Of a stretch of DNA of 64,000 nucleotides, positions 20,015 to 29,230 are shown piece after piece (position 1 is the first letter of the stretch; each line of letters starts with the position of its first letter). The DNA comes from Prorocentrum cordatum (lineage: Eukaryota; Sar; Dinophyceae; Prorocentrales; Prorocentraceae). The DNA is taken from positions 176,058 to 240,057 of the forward strand of contig CAUYUJ010014202.1 of the NCBI GenBank assembly GCA_963575745.1. The letters run 5' to 3'. The position numbers were made by a program, and so were the translations under genes. A model generated the notes under the pieces. The model was not told the origin of the DNA. It was given only the letters and a program-made list of their open reading frames with translations, and ran no database searches.

Positions 20015-20214
20015 TTGGAAGAGGACGTGGAGTCGGAGGGCTGGCCCCGCGCCGCCAGTGCGTCCTCGATGCGCTCGGTGACGCGCCGAGCGCCTTGAGG
20101 CGCATGGGCGATGTACCCGACAATGCACCAAGGCACCAAAGCACCATCGATGCGTGGTCAATGCGCCATGCGCATGGAGGCCCTGCGCGAAAGACGTTCG
20201 GATAGATCCGTTTC

Positions 20215-20540
20215 CCGCGGAGACGGGGGTATCCGACCAGATCCAGGGACCGCGTCGTGGTTTCGATCTGGGGGTCCAGTTGTCGATCCCCAGATTCGTT
20301 CTCGATCCGCGGAACTCATCTTTCCGTTGTTAGGTCATGGTTTCCATCAAACCCATGACATGTTTTCAGTCCGTGGATCCGTTTTTCGATCTACGGATGA
20401 ACCTTCGAACCGCGGCTTCGTGTTTCGATCCGCGGGTTCATCTCTCGGTTCGCGGATTCATTTCTCGATCCCCAGCTCCATGTTTCCATCAGCGGATTCA
20501 CGATGCACCGCTGAATCATGTGTCGATTTGCGGACCATCG
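20215..20540 (+). repeat. Degenerate minisatellite of TTCGATCCGCGGATTC type
   Basis: Words such as TTTCGATCTGGGGGTCC, CTCGATCCGCGGAACTC and TTTCGATCCGCGGGTTC recur at about 15-30 base intervals. It resembles the other short-period degenerate arrays in the window in style but not in sequence. Confidence 0.6.
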
Positions 20541-20550
20541 TTTCGATGCG

Positions 20551-20700
20551 CATCTCGAATGTGCATCCACGATGCATCTGCGATGCGTCGTGGATGCGAG
20601 CCGAGGCGGTTCGAGCTTCGCCCCCGCGCATCGTCGATGCGTCAGCGATGCAGCAACTTCCTCAGACCCCATGCGCTTCAACCCCATATGGGAGGCCTCT
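20551..20700. mobile_element. CGATG-rich foldback element, copy 3 (diverged)
   Basis: The GCATCTGCGATGCGTCG core and the right arm CCTCAGACCCCATGCG then TATGGGAGGCCTC match the family at 5968-6209. The left arm is poorly preserved. Confidence 0.55.
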
Positions 20701-20735
20701 GAAGGAAAGAAGCTGCTACACCACCCAAAACTTAA

Positions 20736-20885
20736 GTCGGTCCTGTCCTTCTACAGTTGGAATATTCAAAAATAGTCCAATAGTCTGGGGACGATTTTTG
20801 TTGAGCAAATTGATCATTTCTGGTGCATTTTGGGGGTGTCTTTAATTTTTCACCCAAAATCCGCCTGTAGGGGGGCATGCCCGAC
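20736..20885. mobile_element. TIR element, GTCGGGC family, copy 4
   Basis: It starts GTCGGTCCTGTCCTTCTACA and ends CCTGTAGGGGGGCATGCCCG AC. A direct repeat of about 17 bases flanks it: TGCTACACCACCCAAAAC to the left and TGCTACGCCACCCAAAAC to the right. Such a long flanking repeat is unusual for a simple cut-and-paste duplication and deserves checking. Confidence 0.85.
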
Positions 20886-21090
20886 CGAATGCTACGCCAC
20901 CCAAAACCCACGGGGCCGGTGGGATCTGCACACATGTTTTCTCTGTGCTTGCGAATTCGTGGGGCATGTCGCAGGGTTTTCGTCCCCCTCCCAGCTGCGC
21001 CTGCCCTACATGGTTGGCTCCTCGGTCTCTCAAGTGTTTGGCGGCCGTTTCCAGGCTTCTGCCAGGTCGCCGCCCAGGGGCGCCTCCGTA

Positions 21091-21269
21091 CTCCAGATTT
21101 CGTAATAAAGGGAGGGGGGTCTCATTTCGGGGGGGGGTCTCTTCCAGGCTATCTTGGAGGGCCTGGGGGGTCTGGGGACAATGTTTTGGAGGATTCTCCC
21201 ACGGGGGAGGTCTGAAATGGCTTGTCTTGGAGTGTCCAGACCCGCTCCCTTTTATTACGAAATCTGGAG
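21091..21269. mobile_element. Stowaway-like MITE, CTCCAGATTTCG family, copy 1
   Basis: The 179-bp element has inverted ends of about 30 bases, CTCCAGATTTCGTAATAAAG then GGAGGGGG, matched at the right by CTCCCTTTTATTACGAAATC then TGGAG. TA flanks both sides (21089-21090, 21270-21271). A CTCC terminus with TA duplication is the hallmark of Stowaway-type MITEs of the Tc1/mariner superfamily. It has no coding capacity. Confidence 0.9.
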
Positions 21270-21413
21270 TAGGCGCCCCGTCTGCGCTGGCTGGCGCTGC
21301 TTGGGGGACCTGGCCCGGCCGCCGCCCGCGGGCGCTGCCCGGGCTCCCCCCCCCCCTCCCCGTGCGAAGAGTGGCACTTCGGAGTCTCGCGGCCAGGCTG
21401 CAGGCGCGAGTTA

Positions 21414-21592
21414 CTCCAGATTTCATAATAAAGGGAGGGGGGTCTCATTTCGGGGGGGGTCTTTTCCAAGCTATCTTGGAGGGCCTGGGGGGGTCTGGGG
21501 ACGATGTTTTGGAGGGTTCTCCCACGGGGGAGGTCTGAAATGGCTTGTCTTGGAGGGTCCAGACCCCCTCCCTTTTATTACGAAATCTGGAG
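21414..21592. mobile_element. Stowaway-like MITE, CTCCAGATTTCG family, copy 2
   Basis: This copy is also exactly 179 bp and differs from copy 1 at only a small number of positions. TA flanks both sides (21412-21413, 21593-21594). Two near-identical copies 145 bp apart suggest recent activity or local transposition. Confidence 0.9.
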
Positions 21593-22009
21593 TAACTATC
21601 CATATACACTGCGTCTTGGAATTCCCCAGAAGCTGTGCTTGAACTGAAGGGGTCCTGGCGGAAGTTGAAGGATGTGGCGAACGTTTTCCGCCGATCTTGC
21701 GAGCAGGCTGGGTTCCCGGGTTCCCGGTTCCGGGTTACCGGGTTCCTTGTTATTGGTTCCGGGTCGACTTCGGTGGGTTCTGGGTTCCCGGGCTCCCCGG
21801 TTCCCGGTCGATCTCCTCAGCGAAAACCATCCACTGATTGGTTTTTTTCTTTGGTATAACTTCTCTATCCATGTCCACAGCGTCTTGGACTTTCTGGGAA
21901 GGTGCGCCAAGAGGCCGCGGCGCGGTGGATGTGGACGAGCATCTGACCACGGCGCCTCGCTGCATCGCAGGATCGGGGGCGGAAAAGAGGGGGGTGGTGA
22001 TGACTAGGG

Positions 22010-22190
22010 GGGGTGGATATCATGTCGTGGGCCATGATATTTCCCCAGATCTCGTGGCGCCCCCTCTTATTTCATGACGTCCCTGGCCCCCCCGCTGGGC
22101 CGCGCACATGCCGCCGGTCATGATTTGCACACACCCCTCTTGGACACCCCCCTCTTGGCCGCTCCCGACAGGAGGGGAGCCCGAAAAACT
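22010..22190 (+). repeat. Dispersed repeat, CATGATATTTCCCCAGAT family, copy 1
   Basis: The words ATATTTCCCCAGATCTCGTG, GCTGGGCCGCGC and CCCCTCTTGGACACCCCCCT are shared, diverged, with 49153-49325. A weaker relative is at 57240-57370. The ends are not defined. Confidence 0.6.
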
Positions 22191-22390
22191 CCAAGGCGCC
22201 GTGGGCACGGGAAGCATTATACTGCCCGCACGGGCGCCGGCCGTGGGATCGCCTCCGGGGGCGCCCCGCGCCGCGGCCGCGTGCCAGGTGGCGGTCGCCC
22301 CGTCGCCGCGTCGGGGGCGCGGCGTGGGCGCCTCGCGCGCGCCGTCCTCGGCTCCTCGGGGGGTGGGCAGAGGCCCCCCCCGCCCGCACG

Positions 22391-22521
22391 CTTGGCGTCG
22401 CTGGGACGTGTGCATTTTTTTCTCGGCGAGGACCATCGAGGCGTATCCTCGACCATTTGGCGAAAAAACCACGCACGAAACCGAAAAAAACACAGGGAAT
22501 GGACGTCCGAGCGATGGCCAG
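22391..22521. mobile_element. TIR element, GCTCGGACGT family, copy 2
   Basis: It has the ends CTTGGCGTCGCTGGGACGTG and ACGTCCGAGCGATGGCCA and the interior words TCGGCGAGGACCATCGAGG and CACGCACGAAACCGAAAAAA. It closely matches 2848-2978. Confidence 0.85.
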
Positions 22522-22711
22522 CACGTCGATCAGCGACTTGTCCGCCTTCGGTTCTCGAGGGGGCGCCGCGGCCGGCATTTCCCAGGGCTGCGCCCGCCGG
22601 GTCTGGGCCCGAGCTCGCTGTCACGAAGCCACGTTTTATGAAGGGGGTTCTGTCCATCCCCGAAGTTCCAGTTCAACCACACACAGCTTGTACCACACGG
22701 TTTACGCCACA

Positions 22712-22911
22712 TTCGGCGGCGAGCGAGGGTGGGAAGTGAGAAGGAGAACGCTTTCTCAGAAGGCGGCGGGGCTTCTCAGAAGGCCTTCGACCTTCCGTAA
22801 GGTTATTCTGTCTTCGGGGAAGGCTCAGAAACTTCTCAGAAGGCTGGGGGACTTCCGAGCCTTCTGAGAAGGCCCGCCCCTTCTCACTTCCCCCCCTCGC
22901 CCGCCGCCGAC
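22712..22911. mobile_element. Foldback element with CTTCTCAGAAGGC interior
   Basis: Outer arms of about 33 bases are inverted: CGGCGGCGAGCGAGGGTGGG then AAGTGAGAAGG on the left, and CCTTCTCACTTCCCCCCCTC then GCCCGCCGCCG on the right. The interior consists of short palindromes around CTTCTCAGAAGGC. Related CTTCTCAGAAGGC and GCCTTCTGAGAAG blocks flank the GGA tract at 34955-35215 and appear, diverged, at 53185-53270. Confidence 0.75.
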
Positions 22912-22917
22912 ACTTGG

Positions 22918-23060
22918 TCTTCACAGCTTGCACAGCATGGATTGCACCACTCAGCGTGAACAAGATTTGCACCGCATAGCTTTCACCACATGTAAGGCAC
23001 CACGCTGCTCAGACATCCAGGGTGCAGTAACTTGTTGTGTGGGGTCCATGCTCAAACATG
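22918..23060 (-). repeat. GTGGTGCAA-type degenerate repeat (minus strand)
   Basis: Read on the minus strand, words like GTGGTGCAATCCATGCTGTG and CATGTGGTGAAAGC recur at 20-30 base spacing. The same style of repeat is on the plus strand at 37275-37500, 38215-38330 and 42395-42540. Confidence 0.5.
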
Positions 23061-23369
23061 TGGTCCTTCTAGCGGATCGATGCATCCGTACTTCTTGCGG
23101 CAGTCCAAAATGGAGCCAGGCTGCGTCAAAGGGAGATTTGGGGTGGACCCAGGGCAGCTCGCCAAGGCGGTTCTGAGCAAAGAATGATGAGGAGCCCCGC
23201 CTCTCCTTGTTCGCACACCCCCTTTTCGGGCAATGGCGTATCGGAATTCGGGAGCAGAGTTGGTCAAAACGGAGGCCACGGCACGGTCCTGGAAGCGCAC
23301 GGACGCATCACGGAGTGAAGCGACGGAACCGCAGAGAGGCCGACGGGATGGCGCATCAGCAGTTGCGGA

Positions 23370-23660
23370 ACCCATCTGGCGAGGGCAGCGCCGTCTCCTC
23401 CTCTTCCGCCGCCTCCTCCTCCGCCGCCGCCTCCTCCCCCTCCTCCTCCTCGGGACTCTGGGCTCGGATTTTCTCTGCCCGCGCCCTCCGCACCCGCGTC
23501 TTTCTGCACCTTCCTCGGTGCCTCGGGCGGCTCCCGTGGTCGCGCGCGCTTGGCGCCGCTCGCCTGCGCCGCTCCGCAGCAGGTGCCGAGCTCCGCAGCC
23601 GCCTTGGTGCGGGTGGGTTACGAGGGAAATCCTGGAGGTCTCGCGCGGCGCGTAGTAGAG
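23370..23660 (+). repeat. Duplicated GC-rich segment after a CCT tract
   Basis: TCTGGGCTCGGATTTTCTCT, GCCGCTCGCCTGCGCCGCTC and GGTGGGTTACGAGGGAAATC match 18682-18810. Here the copy has extra bases in the middle. The preceding tract is an impure (CCT/CCG)n run. I cannot tell whether the unit is part of a gene or a repeat. Confidence 0.6.
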
Positions 23661-24025
23661 GAGGTCCTCCCCCTCCTCATCCGAGCCTGGGGCCCGAAGC
23701 TGGGCGAGAGAGCGCCCGGCCGGAAAAATGGCGGCGCCCGGATCTCAGGACCTTGATCTTCAAAGCCTAGATCGAAAATCCATGGCTTCTGCCTGTTGGG
23801 GCCCTCTTGGGAGGCCTCTTGGTAGTTGTATTATCTGGTCCACACGTCAGCTCCGTAAGCTAAGGGTCGACGCCTGCGCGGCGATGCTCTGGCGTCAGTC
23901 CAACGCAAATCCGACGCAATTCCGCCGTGGTCTCCGACGTGAGCCCGACGTGAATCCGACGTGGAGCCGACGTAAACTTGGCCTCAAGCTGCCTCGCGAG
24001 GCTTCCTTAGGATGTTCCTCATCAG

Positions 24026-24199
24026 GTGGGCACGCGGGCCCGGCCAGCGCCTCGCCTGCCGGGGGCCTCTCGCTGCCGGGGCTCCTCCCGTGCGACTTTG
24101 CGTGCGGCAGCCCCTCGAAGCTGCTGCTCGGGCGGGCCGCCGCCTCGCGCGACCCCCCGCTCGGCACGCAGTGGGCCGCTCGCGCTCCGCCGCTCCTGC
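24026..24199 (+). other. Candidate GC-rich exon abutting a TIR element
   Basis: One frame through this stretch is protein-like and has very high G+C at third codon positions (for example LLPCDFACGSPSKLLLGRAA). It begins after a possible acceptor (TTCCTCATCAG) and ends where the CAGTGG element starts at 24200. I do not recognise the product. It could be an exon interrupted by an introner, or chance openness in GC-rich DNA. Confidence 0.3.
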
Positions 24200-24379
24200 C
24201 AGTGGAGGCCCATGCCAGGAAGCACCCCGCTCGCCTCCGGGGTGTTTCTTGGGGTTGCCTGGCTTTCGAGCGCTGTGCCGTGGAAGCCGTGGCATCCCCA
24301 CACCAAGAGTCCATGGACGCCCTGGGGTCTCATGGGTTGGGTCTCTTGTGGAAGGTTTCTTGTGGTCGGGCCCCTACTG
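24200..24379. mobile_element. TIR element, CAGTGG family, copy 3
   Basis: It starts CAGTGGAGGCCCATGCCAGG and ends GGGCCCCTACTG followed by TA. It keeps the interior words TCCATGGACGCCCTGGGGTC and GTGGAAGGTTTCTTGTGG. The left flank is GC and not TA. Confidence 0.8.
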
Positions 24380-24413
24380 TACTCCTCCCTTCTCTTCTAG
24401 GGGAACGAAAGAT

Positions 24414-24583
24414 GGCATGAACATAAAAACTCAGAGGTCCACGCGAATTTCTCGGATCGGCGCTGTGGACCCCCCTCCCTGGCGCGCGGAGCGCGCCAGG
24501 GGCGGCGCCGGAGGCGCCGCCAGGGGGCCCCAGCGCCGATCCGAGAAATCCGCGCGGACCTCCGAGATTTTATGTTTATGTCA
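24414..24583. mobile_element. Large hairpin (foldback) element, GATCGGCGCTG family, copy 1
   Basis: Two arms of about 50 bases are inverted: ATGAACATAAAAACTCAGAG, then CTCGGATCGGCGCTG, pair with CAGCGCCGATCCGAGAAATC and GATTTTATGTTTATGTCAT. The GC-rich loop has its own hairpins (CTGGCGCGCGGAGCGCGCCA and GGCGGCGCCGGAGGCGCCGC). A related hairpin is at 57405-57530. A transcript would fold into a long, nearly continuous stem. Confidence 0.8.
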
Positions 24584-24624
24584 TTGTTCGTTTCCCTTCT
24601 CTTCTCCGGGGGCAGGCCTCCCTC

Positions 24625-24722
24625 TAAGAAGCCTTCCCCCCTCCCTCCACCCCCTTCTAAGAAGCCCTCGCCCCTCCCTCCACCCCCTTCTAAGAAGCCC
24701 TCCCCCCTCCCTCCACCCCCCT
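24625..24722 (+). repeat. Short tandem repeat, ~35-bp unit, three copies
   Basis: CTAAGAAGCC followed by TCCCCCCTCCCTCCACCCCC repeats three times with a few differences. It lies between the hairpin element and the next CCT tract. Confidence 0.75.
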
Positions 24723-24939
24723 GTGCGCGACGCCAGTGTACTCCTCCCTTCTCTGCTCCTTTGGGGGCAGGCCTCGACTTCGGTCGCATGCCGAGCCGTC
24801 CAGCGCTGCATGACGGCACGGCGGGGACGAGTGCGAGGGTGACGAGCTCCGCCCCCGTGCCCACCCTCCCTCCAGCGAGAGGGAGCCGCCTGGCTGCCAA
24901 GGAGGCGCACCGCGAGCAATCCTCCCCCTCCTACTCTCA

Positions 24940-25140
24940 CTCCTCCTCCTCCTCCTCCTCCTCCTCTCTCTTCTCCTCCTCCTCCTCCTCCTCCTCTCCC
25001 CTCCTCTCCTCCTCCTCCTCCTCCTCCTCCTCCTCCTCCTCCTCCTCCTCTCCCCCTCCTCCTCCTCCTCCTCCTCCTCCTCCTCCTCCCCCTCCTCCTC
25101 CCCCTCCTCCTCATCCTCCTCCCCTCCCCCTCGCCCCCTC
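24940..25140 (+). repeat. (CCT)n microsatellite
   Basis: About 200 bases of CCT/TCC repeat with CTC and CCCC interruptions. Open frames through it are artefacts. Confidence 0.9.
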
Positions 25141-25269
25141 CTTCCCCTTCCCTCCCTCAGCCATTTCTCTCGGGACAAGGGCGGGGCCATGAGCACGTGG
25201 AGGAGAAGGAAGGAGGAGGAGGGCGAGGAGGACGACGATGGACGACGACGACGCCGACCAGCGGCAGCC

Positions 25270-25412
25270 CGCGCCTGCAGGGCGCCCGGGCCGCGGTGCG
25301 CGCCGCCTGCCGCGAGTACCTCGAGGGCGAGCTGCCGCGGCTGCGGCGGGTGCAGGAGGGCGCCCGCTGCCGCCGGGAGGGCCCTTCGCCTGCAGTGCCA
25401 GGAGAGCCTTGA
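25270..25412 (+). other. Candidate GC-rich coding segment
   Basis: In the frame that ends with TGA at 25410-25412, the segment GARAAVRAACREYLEGELPR is helix-like, and its codons have very high G+C at third positions. It ends just before the 25421 TIR element. I do not recognise a family. It may be an exon or a chance frame. Confidence 0.3.
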
Positions 25413-25420
25413 GGCGCCAA

Positions 25421-25602
25421 GCAGTGGCCGAGCGTCCTGGCTCGCCTATAGGCCCACCGAAGAATGCTCTAAGAACCTTGTGTGGTCTGCAGACATGTTA
25501 TTAGAACAGTTCTGGCTGAGACTGTCGTGTTTTCACACATCTGCGGTTCTAAAAACATTTCGTGGTAGGCATATAGGAATGCCGGGACGGTCGGTCCCTG
25601 CT
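25421..25602. mobile_element. TIR element, AGCAGTGGCGAAGCGTCC family, copy 1
   Basis: Imperfect inverted ends of about 35 bases: AGCAGTGGCCGAGCGTCCTG then GCTCGCCTATAGGCC, and ATATAGGAATGCCGGGACGG then TCGGTCCCTGCT. Internal words TCTAAGAACCTTGTGTGGTC and TTTCGTGGTAGGC are shared with copies at 36183 and 56939. CAGTGG ends recall hAT elements, but I see no 8-bp duplication. Confidence 0.75.
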
Positions 25603-25607
25603 CAAAG

Positions 25608-25760
25608 ATGGGGTCCGAGTAGATTGGGCCCGAGGATGGCGCCGCATCGCCGATGCATCGCCGATGCGGCTGGATGCGGTGGCCACTTTGCTCTACGCCG
25701 ACGTCGCCGATGCATCACCGACGTCGCCGCTGCATCGCCGATGCATCGCCGATGCACCCC
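25608..25760. mobile_element. CGATG-rich foldback element, copy 4
   Basis: The left arm GATGGGGTCCGAGTAGATTG and the GCATCGCCGATGCATCGCCG core match the family. The right arm seems truncated at a C run near 25758. It begins right at the end of the AGCAGTGG element. Confidence 0.65.
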
Positions 25761-25974
25761 CCCCATAACGTAACGCTCCCCCCCTAAGCGCGCCCCGTGC
25801 ACTGCCGCAGTCTGGGGACAGTCCAGGGGGGGGGGGGGAGGCGCTACATTATGCCCCCTCCCGCCCTCCCCCCCCCACCCCGCCATAACGCCCGTTATGG
25901 CCGCGAATAAACAAAAGCGCTCGAGGGTCCTTCGCCTGCAGTGCCAGCTGCCGCTGGGAAGGCCCATGCAAACG

Positions 25975-26115
25975 GGGGCCAGCCAGGGTGCTGGATCCTG
26001 CAGGATCCTGCAGAATTAGGGTTGCGTTGGCCCCGGCTGGCGCGCAGGATCCTGCAGGATCTTGCAAAGCCTGACTGGCCCGGGTTTGTGCTGACCCGGC
26101 CGGGTCAGTAATTAG
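25975..26115 (+). repeat. Dispersed repeat with GGATCCTGCAGGATC palindromes, copy 1
   Basis: GGCTGGCGCGCAGGATCCTG, CAGGATCTTGCAAAGCCTGA and a CTGACCCGG word match 43595-43710 (GGCTGGCGCGCAGGATTTTG, CAAAGCCTGACTGACCC). Element ends are not defined. Confidence 0.65.
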
Positions 26116-26139
26116 ACCCCCGACTGATGGGGGTCAGCC

Positions 26140-26375
26140 TTGTGGGTGGCGGGCAGAGGTGAGCATAATGAGCTCTGCGCTTGCGCTTCCGTTTGACAAG
26201 TATCTTTGGAGCCCCTCCGCCCCGGCCAGGTTTCTCTCCGAATTACGTGTTTTTGTCAGTCTGCCCCTCGCTGGCTCTCACCCCCATAAGTTTGACCCCC
26301 ATTCGCAGGCGAATGAGAGGGGGGTCGGCCTGTGTGCGCCTCGGGGGCAGCGTCGGGTCAAATGGCCTACTGTGC
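26140..26375 (+). repeat. Dispersed repeat, AGGCGAATGAGAGGGG family, short copy
   Basis: GGGTCAGCCTTGTGGGTGGC begins it, and GCAGGCGAATGAGAGGGGGG then CTGTGTGCGCCTCGGGGGCA ends it. The same start and end words bound 26585-27110, where a CGATG foldback is inserted between them. Confidence 0.65.
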
Positions 26376-26584
26376 AGCATCGAACGAGCATCGTCGACGA
26401 CGGGACCGGAGGCGGAGCGGAGAGGTGCTGCGTCGGGCGGGTGGTCATGGGGGTGGCCTGAAGAGGGGGTGACAAGAGGGGCCCTCAAGGGGCCCGTCTC
26501 TTCACCCACCCAAAATTAGGTCACCCCCAGTACCACCCGCCCGAGCAGTGCACAGTGGGGGTTTGAAAAGAGATCGCTACTGGG

Positions 26585-27110
26585 GTCAGCCTTCTGGGGG
26601 TCGGGCAAAGGTGAGCTCAATGCCGTGGATGTTCCTCGATTCTAGGACTCCCAGGTGGGGTCCGAGTGGATGGGGTCGGAGGAGCGCGCCGCATCGCCGA
26701 TGCATCGGCGATCCGGCTCGATGTGGAACCCGATTTTCTCCACGCCGACGGCGCCGATGCATCGCCAAAGCATCGCCGATGCATCGCCGATGCAGTTCGA
26801 TCCTCCGAACCCATCTGCTTCGACCCCATCTTGGAGGCCTCTACTTCTAGGGATCGGCAAAACGAGCCCAATTCCCTGGATTTCCCTTGTTCGGGGCCTT
26901 GTCCGTCGCAAATCATAGCGCAGCTCTCAGTTTTGCTCCTCCTTCGGGCAATTTCTTTGGAACCTCCTCGCCCAGGATCGTGCTTCTCTCAGAACAGGTG
27001 CTTTCCTTTGGCTTTCGTTTGGCTGACTCTGAGCCCCTGAAGTCTGACCCTCCCTAGCAGGCGAATGAGAGGGGTGTCGGCCTGTGTGCGCCTCGGGGGC
27101 AGCGTCAGTC
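26585..27110 (+). repeat. Dispersed repeat, AGGCGAATGAGAGGGG family, long copy with insertion
   Basis: It starts GGGTCAGCCTTCTGGGGGTC and ends GCAGGCGAATGAGAGGGGTG, CTGTGTGCGCCTCGGGGGCA. Between these lie a CGATG foldback element (26640-26845) and additional DNA not present in the short copy. Confidence 0.6.
26640..26845. mobile_element. CGATG-rich foldback element, copy 5
   Basis: The left arm is GGTGGGGTCCGAGTGGATGG then GGTCGGAGGAGCGCG. The core repeats GCATCGCCGATGCATCGGCG. The right arm is CGATCCTCCGAACCCATCTG then CCATCTTGGAGGCCTC. Both arms are intact enough to fold. Confidence 0.8.
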
Positions 27111-27408
27111 AGCACCCACAGTTCATCTTGATTCGATCGACCCCGTTCGACGTCGGGTTCATCCCATTCGATCCGATTCGATGCTGACTGATCCTGGCAT
27201 CTTGGCATCGTCTCACCGATCCCAATCCTTCGGATGTAACTCCTGGGAGGTCAAATTCTGACTTTGCCCTGGCCCCAACTCCGGCTTCATCCCGACGAAT
27301 CCCGTTTAATCTGGCTCGGTCCCGTTGAATCCGCGGCCCAATCTGGCATAACAGCCCACCAATGGGATTTCATTATCCTCCATCTTTTAGACGAAGACCA
27401 CCCCCAGT

Positions 27409-27570
27409 ATCGGAGGTTGATTGACCTCCTACCCTGACACGTCGATTAGTGAATTGGACGTTTTCGGTTCGCGAGAGGGCGTCGCGGCCGTCATTTTTGC
27501 TTGTCCGGGTCCGTCGGTTTCGGTCCTAGGCCGTTTCCACACAAGGGAGGTTTGTCCACCGCCGACAGTA
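27409..27570 (+). repeat. Dispersed 160-bp repeat (CACGTCGATTAG family), copy 2
   Basis: Same order of words as 5306-5467: CGGAGGTTGATTGACCTCCT, CCCTGACACGTCGATTAGTG, GGTCCGTCGGTTTCGGTCCT and TTTGTCCACCGCCGACAG. The preceding 300 bases hold no recognisable gene. Confidence 0.75.
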
Positions 27571-27679
27571 ATTGCCTCCTGACCGTCCCCGCTGGGCCAC
27601 GTCATCCCAGCCCCACCGCTCCACCCTCATGGGGTACTTAGGGGGTTGACCCGACGGGAGGCCTCTCTCCGCCCAGTGA

Positions 27680-28016
27680 GGGGCTGAGTGTGTGCGTGTG
27701 TGTGTGTGTGTGTTTGTGATTGTGTGTGTTGTGGTTGTGGTCATGTTTGTGGTTATGCTTGTGCTTGTGCTTGTGTTTGTTGTTGTTTTTGCATGTGTGT
27801 CGGTGTTGTTGTTGCTGCTGTATTTGTGTTTGTGGTTGTGGTTATTTTTGTGAATGTGTTTGTGGTTGTGTGTTTGTGTGTATCAGTTGTTGTGTTTGTG
27901 CTTGCGTTGGTCTTGGTCTGAGTGTTGGTTGTGGTGTGGGTATTTGTGTTCATGTTTGTGTCTGTGTTTGTGTCTGCTTATGTTTGTGCTTGTGATTGTG
28001 AGTGTGTTTGTGTGTT
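27680..28016 (+). repeat. (GT)n-rich imperfect microsatellite
   Basis: GTGTGT with TTGTGG and TTTGTG variants. Cysteine/valine-rich frames here are artefacts. The next GTCGGGC element splits this tract from the larger GT tract that follows. Confidence 0.85.
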
Positions 28017-28018
28017 TA

Positions 28019-28172
28019 CGTCGGGCAAGGGGGGATATTCAAGAATAGTCCAAAAATAGCCTGGGGACGATTTCTATATTATTTCATTGTTGACTATGTT
28101 TAACTAGTTTGGATCATGGTTTGACTCTTTTTAATGGTTCTTCCAAACTCCGCCTGTGGGGGGACATGCCCG
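28019..28172. mobile_element. TIR element, GTCGGGC family, copy 5, inside a GT tract
   Basis: The left end is shortened (GTCGGGCAAGGGGGGATATT). The right end is CCGCCTGTGGGGGGACATGC then CCGAC. The interior keeps TTCAAGAATAGTCCAAAAAT and CTGGGGACGATTTCT. GT repeats lie on both sides, which suggests insertion into a microsatellite. Confidence 0.8.
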
Positions 28173-28174
28173 AC

Positions 28175-29043
28175 CTAAGAGTGTGTGTGTGAGTGTGTGT
28201 GTGAATGAGTGTGTGTGTGTGGACGTGCGTGCGTGCGTGCGTGTGTGCGCGCGCGTGCGTGTCTGTGTGTGTGCGTGTGTGCGTGTGTGTGTGTGTGCGC
28301 GTGTGTGTGCGTGCGTGTGTGTGTGTGTGTGCGTGTGTGTGTGTGCGTGTGCGTGTGTGTGTGTGCGTGTGTGTGTGTGTGTGCGTGTGTGTGTGTGTGC
28401 GTGTGCGTGTGTGTGTGTGTGTGTGCGTGTGTGTGGCGTCGGTGTCGTGTGATGTGTGCGCCGTGCGTGGTGTGTGTGCGTGTGTGTGTCCTGTGTGTGT
28501 GCGTGAGCGTGCGTGTGTGTGCGTGTGTGGTGTGCGTGTGTGTGTGTTGTGGTGCGCGTGTGTGTGTGTGTATGGCTGTGTGTGTGTGTGCGTGATGGTG
28601 TGCGTGTGTGTGCGTGTGTGATGCGTGTGTGTGGCGTGTGTGTGTGCGCGTGGTTTTGTGTGCGGTGTGTGTGTAGCGCGTGTGAGTGTGTGTGTGAGCG
28701 CGCGTGTGTGTGTGCGTGTGTGTGGCGTGTGTAGCGTGCGCGTGATTGGTGTATGCGTGTGCGTGTGCGTGTGCGTGCGGGTGCGTGCGTGCAGTGCGTG
28801 TGCGTGCGTGTGTGTGTGTGTGTGTGGGTGTGTGTGTGCGCGTGTGCGTGCGTGCGTGTGTGCGTGTGTGCACGTGTGCGCGTGTGCGCGTGTGCGCGTT
28901 TGCGCGTGTGCGCGTGTGCGCTTGTGTGCGCGTGTGCGCGTGTGCGTGTGTGCGCGTGTGCGCTTGTGCGCCTGTGCGCCGCCTGTGCGCCTGTGCGCCT
29001 GTGTCTGTGTCTGTGTATGTATGTGTGAATGAGTGTGTGTGTG
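28175..29043 (+). repeat. (GT)n/(GC)n microsatellite up to the assembly gap
   Basis: About 870 bases of GTGTGC/GTGCGT repeat, almost pure. It ends at a run of N. Such alternating purine-pyrimidine DNA can adopt Z-form. Cys/Val frames on plus and Thr/His frames on minus are artefacts. Confidence 0.95.
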
Positions 29044-29143
29044 NNNNNNNNNNNNNNNNNNNNNNNNNNNNNNNNNNNNNNNNNNNNNNNNNNNNNNNNN
29101 NNNNNNNNNNNNNNNNNNNNNNNNNNNNNNNNNNNNNNNNNNN
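29044..29143. other. Assembly gap (100 N)
   Basis: Exactly 100 N separate a GT tract from an AGT tract, so this is a scaffold join of unknown true length. Order and orientation across it depend on the assembly. Confidence 0.98.
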
Positions 29144-29205
<62 letters not shown>

Positions 29206-29230
29206 CAGTAGTAGCAGTAGTAGCAGTAGA
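29144..29230 (+). repeat. (AGT)n microsatellite
   Basis: About 87 bases of AGT repeat with a few AGC units at the end. Confidence 0.95.
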
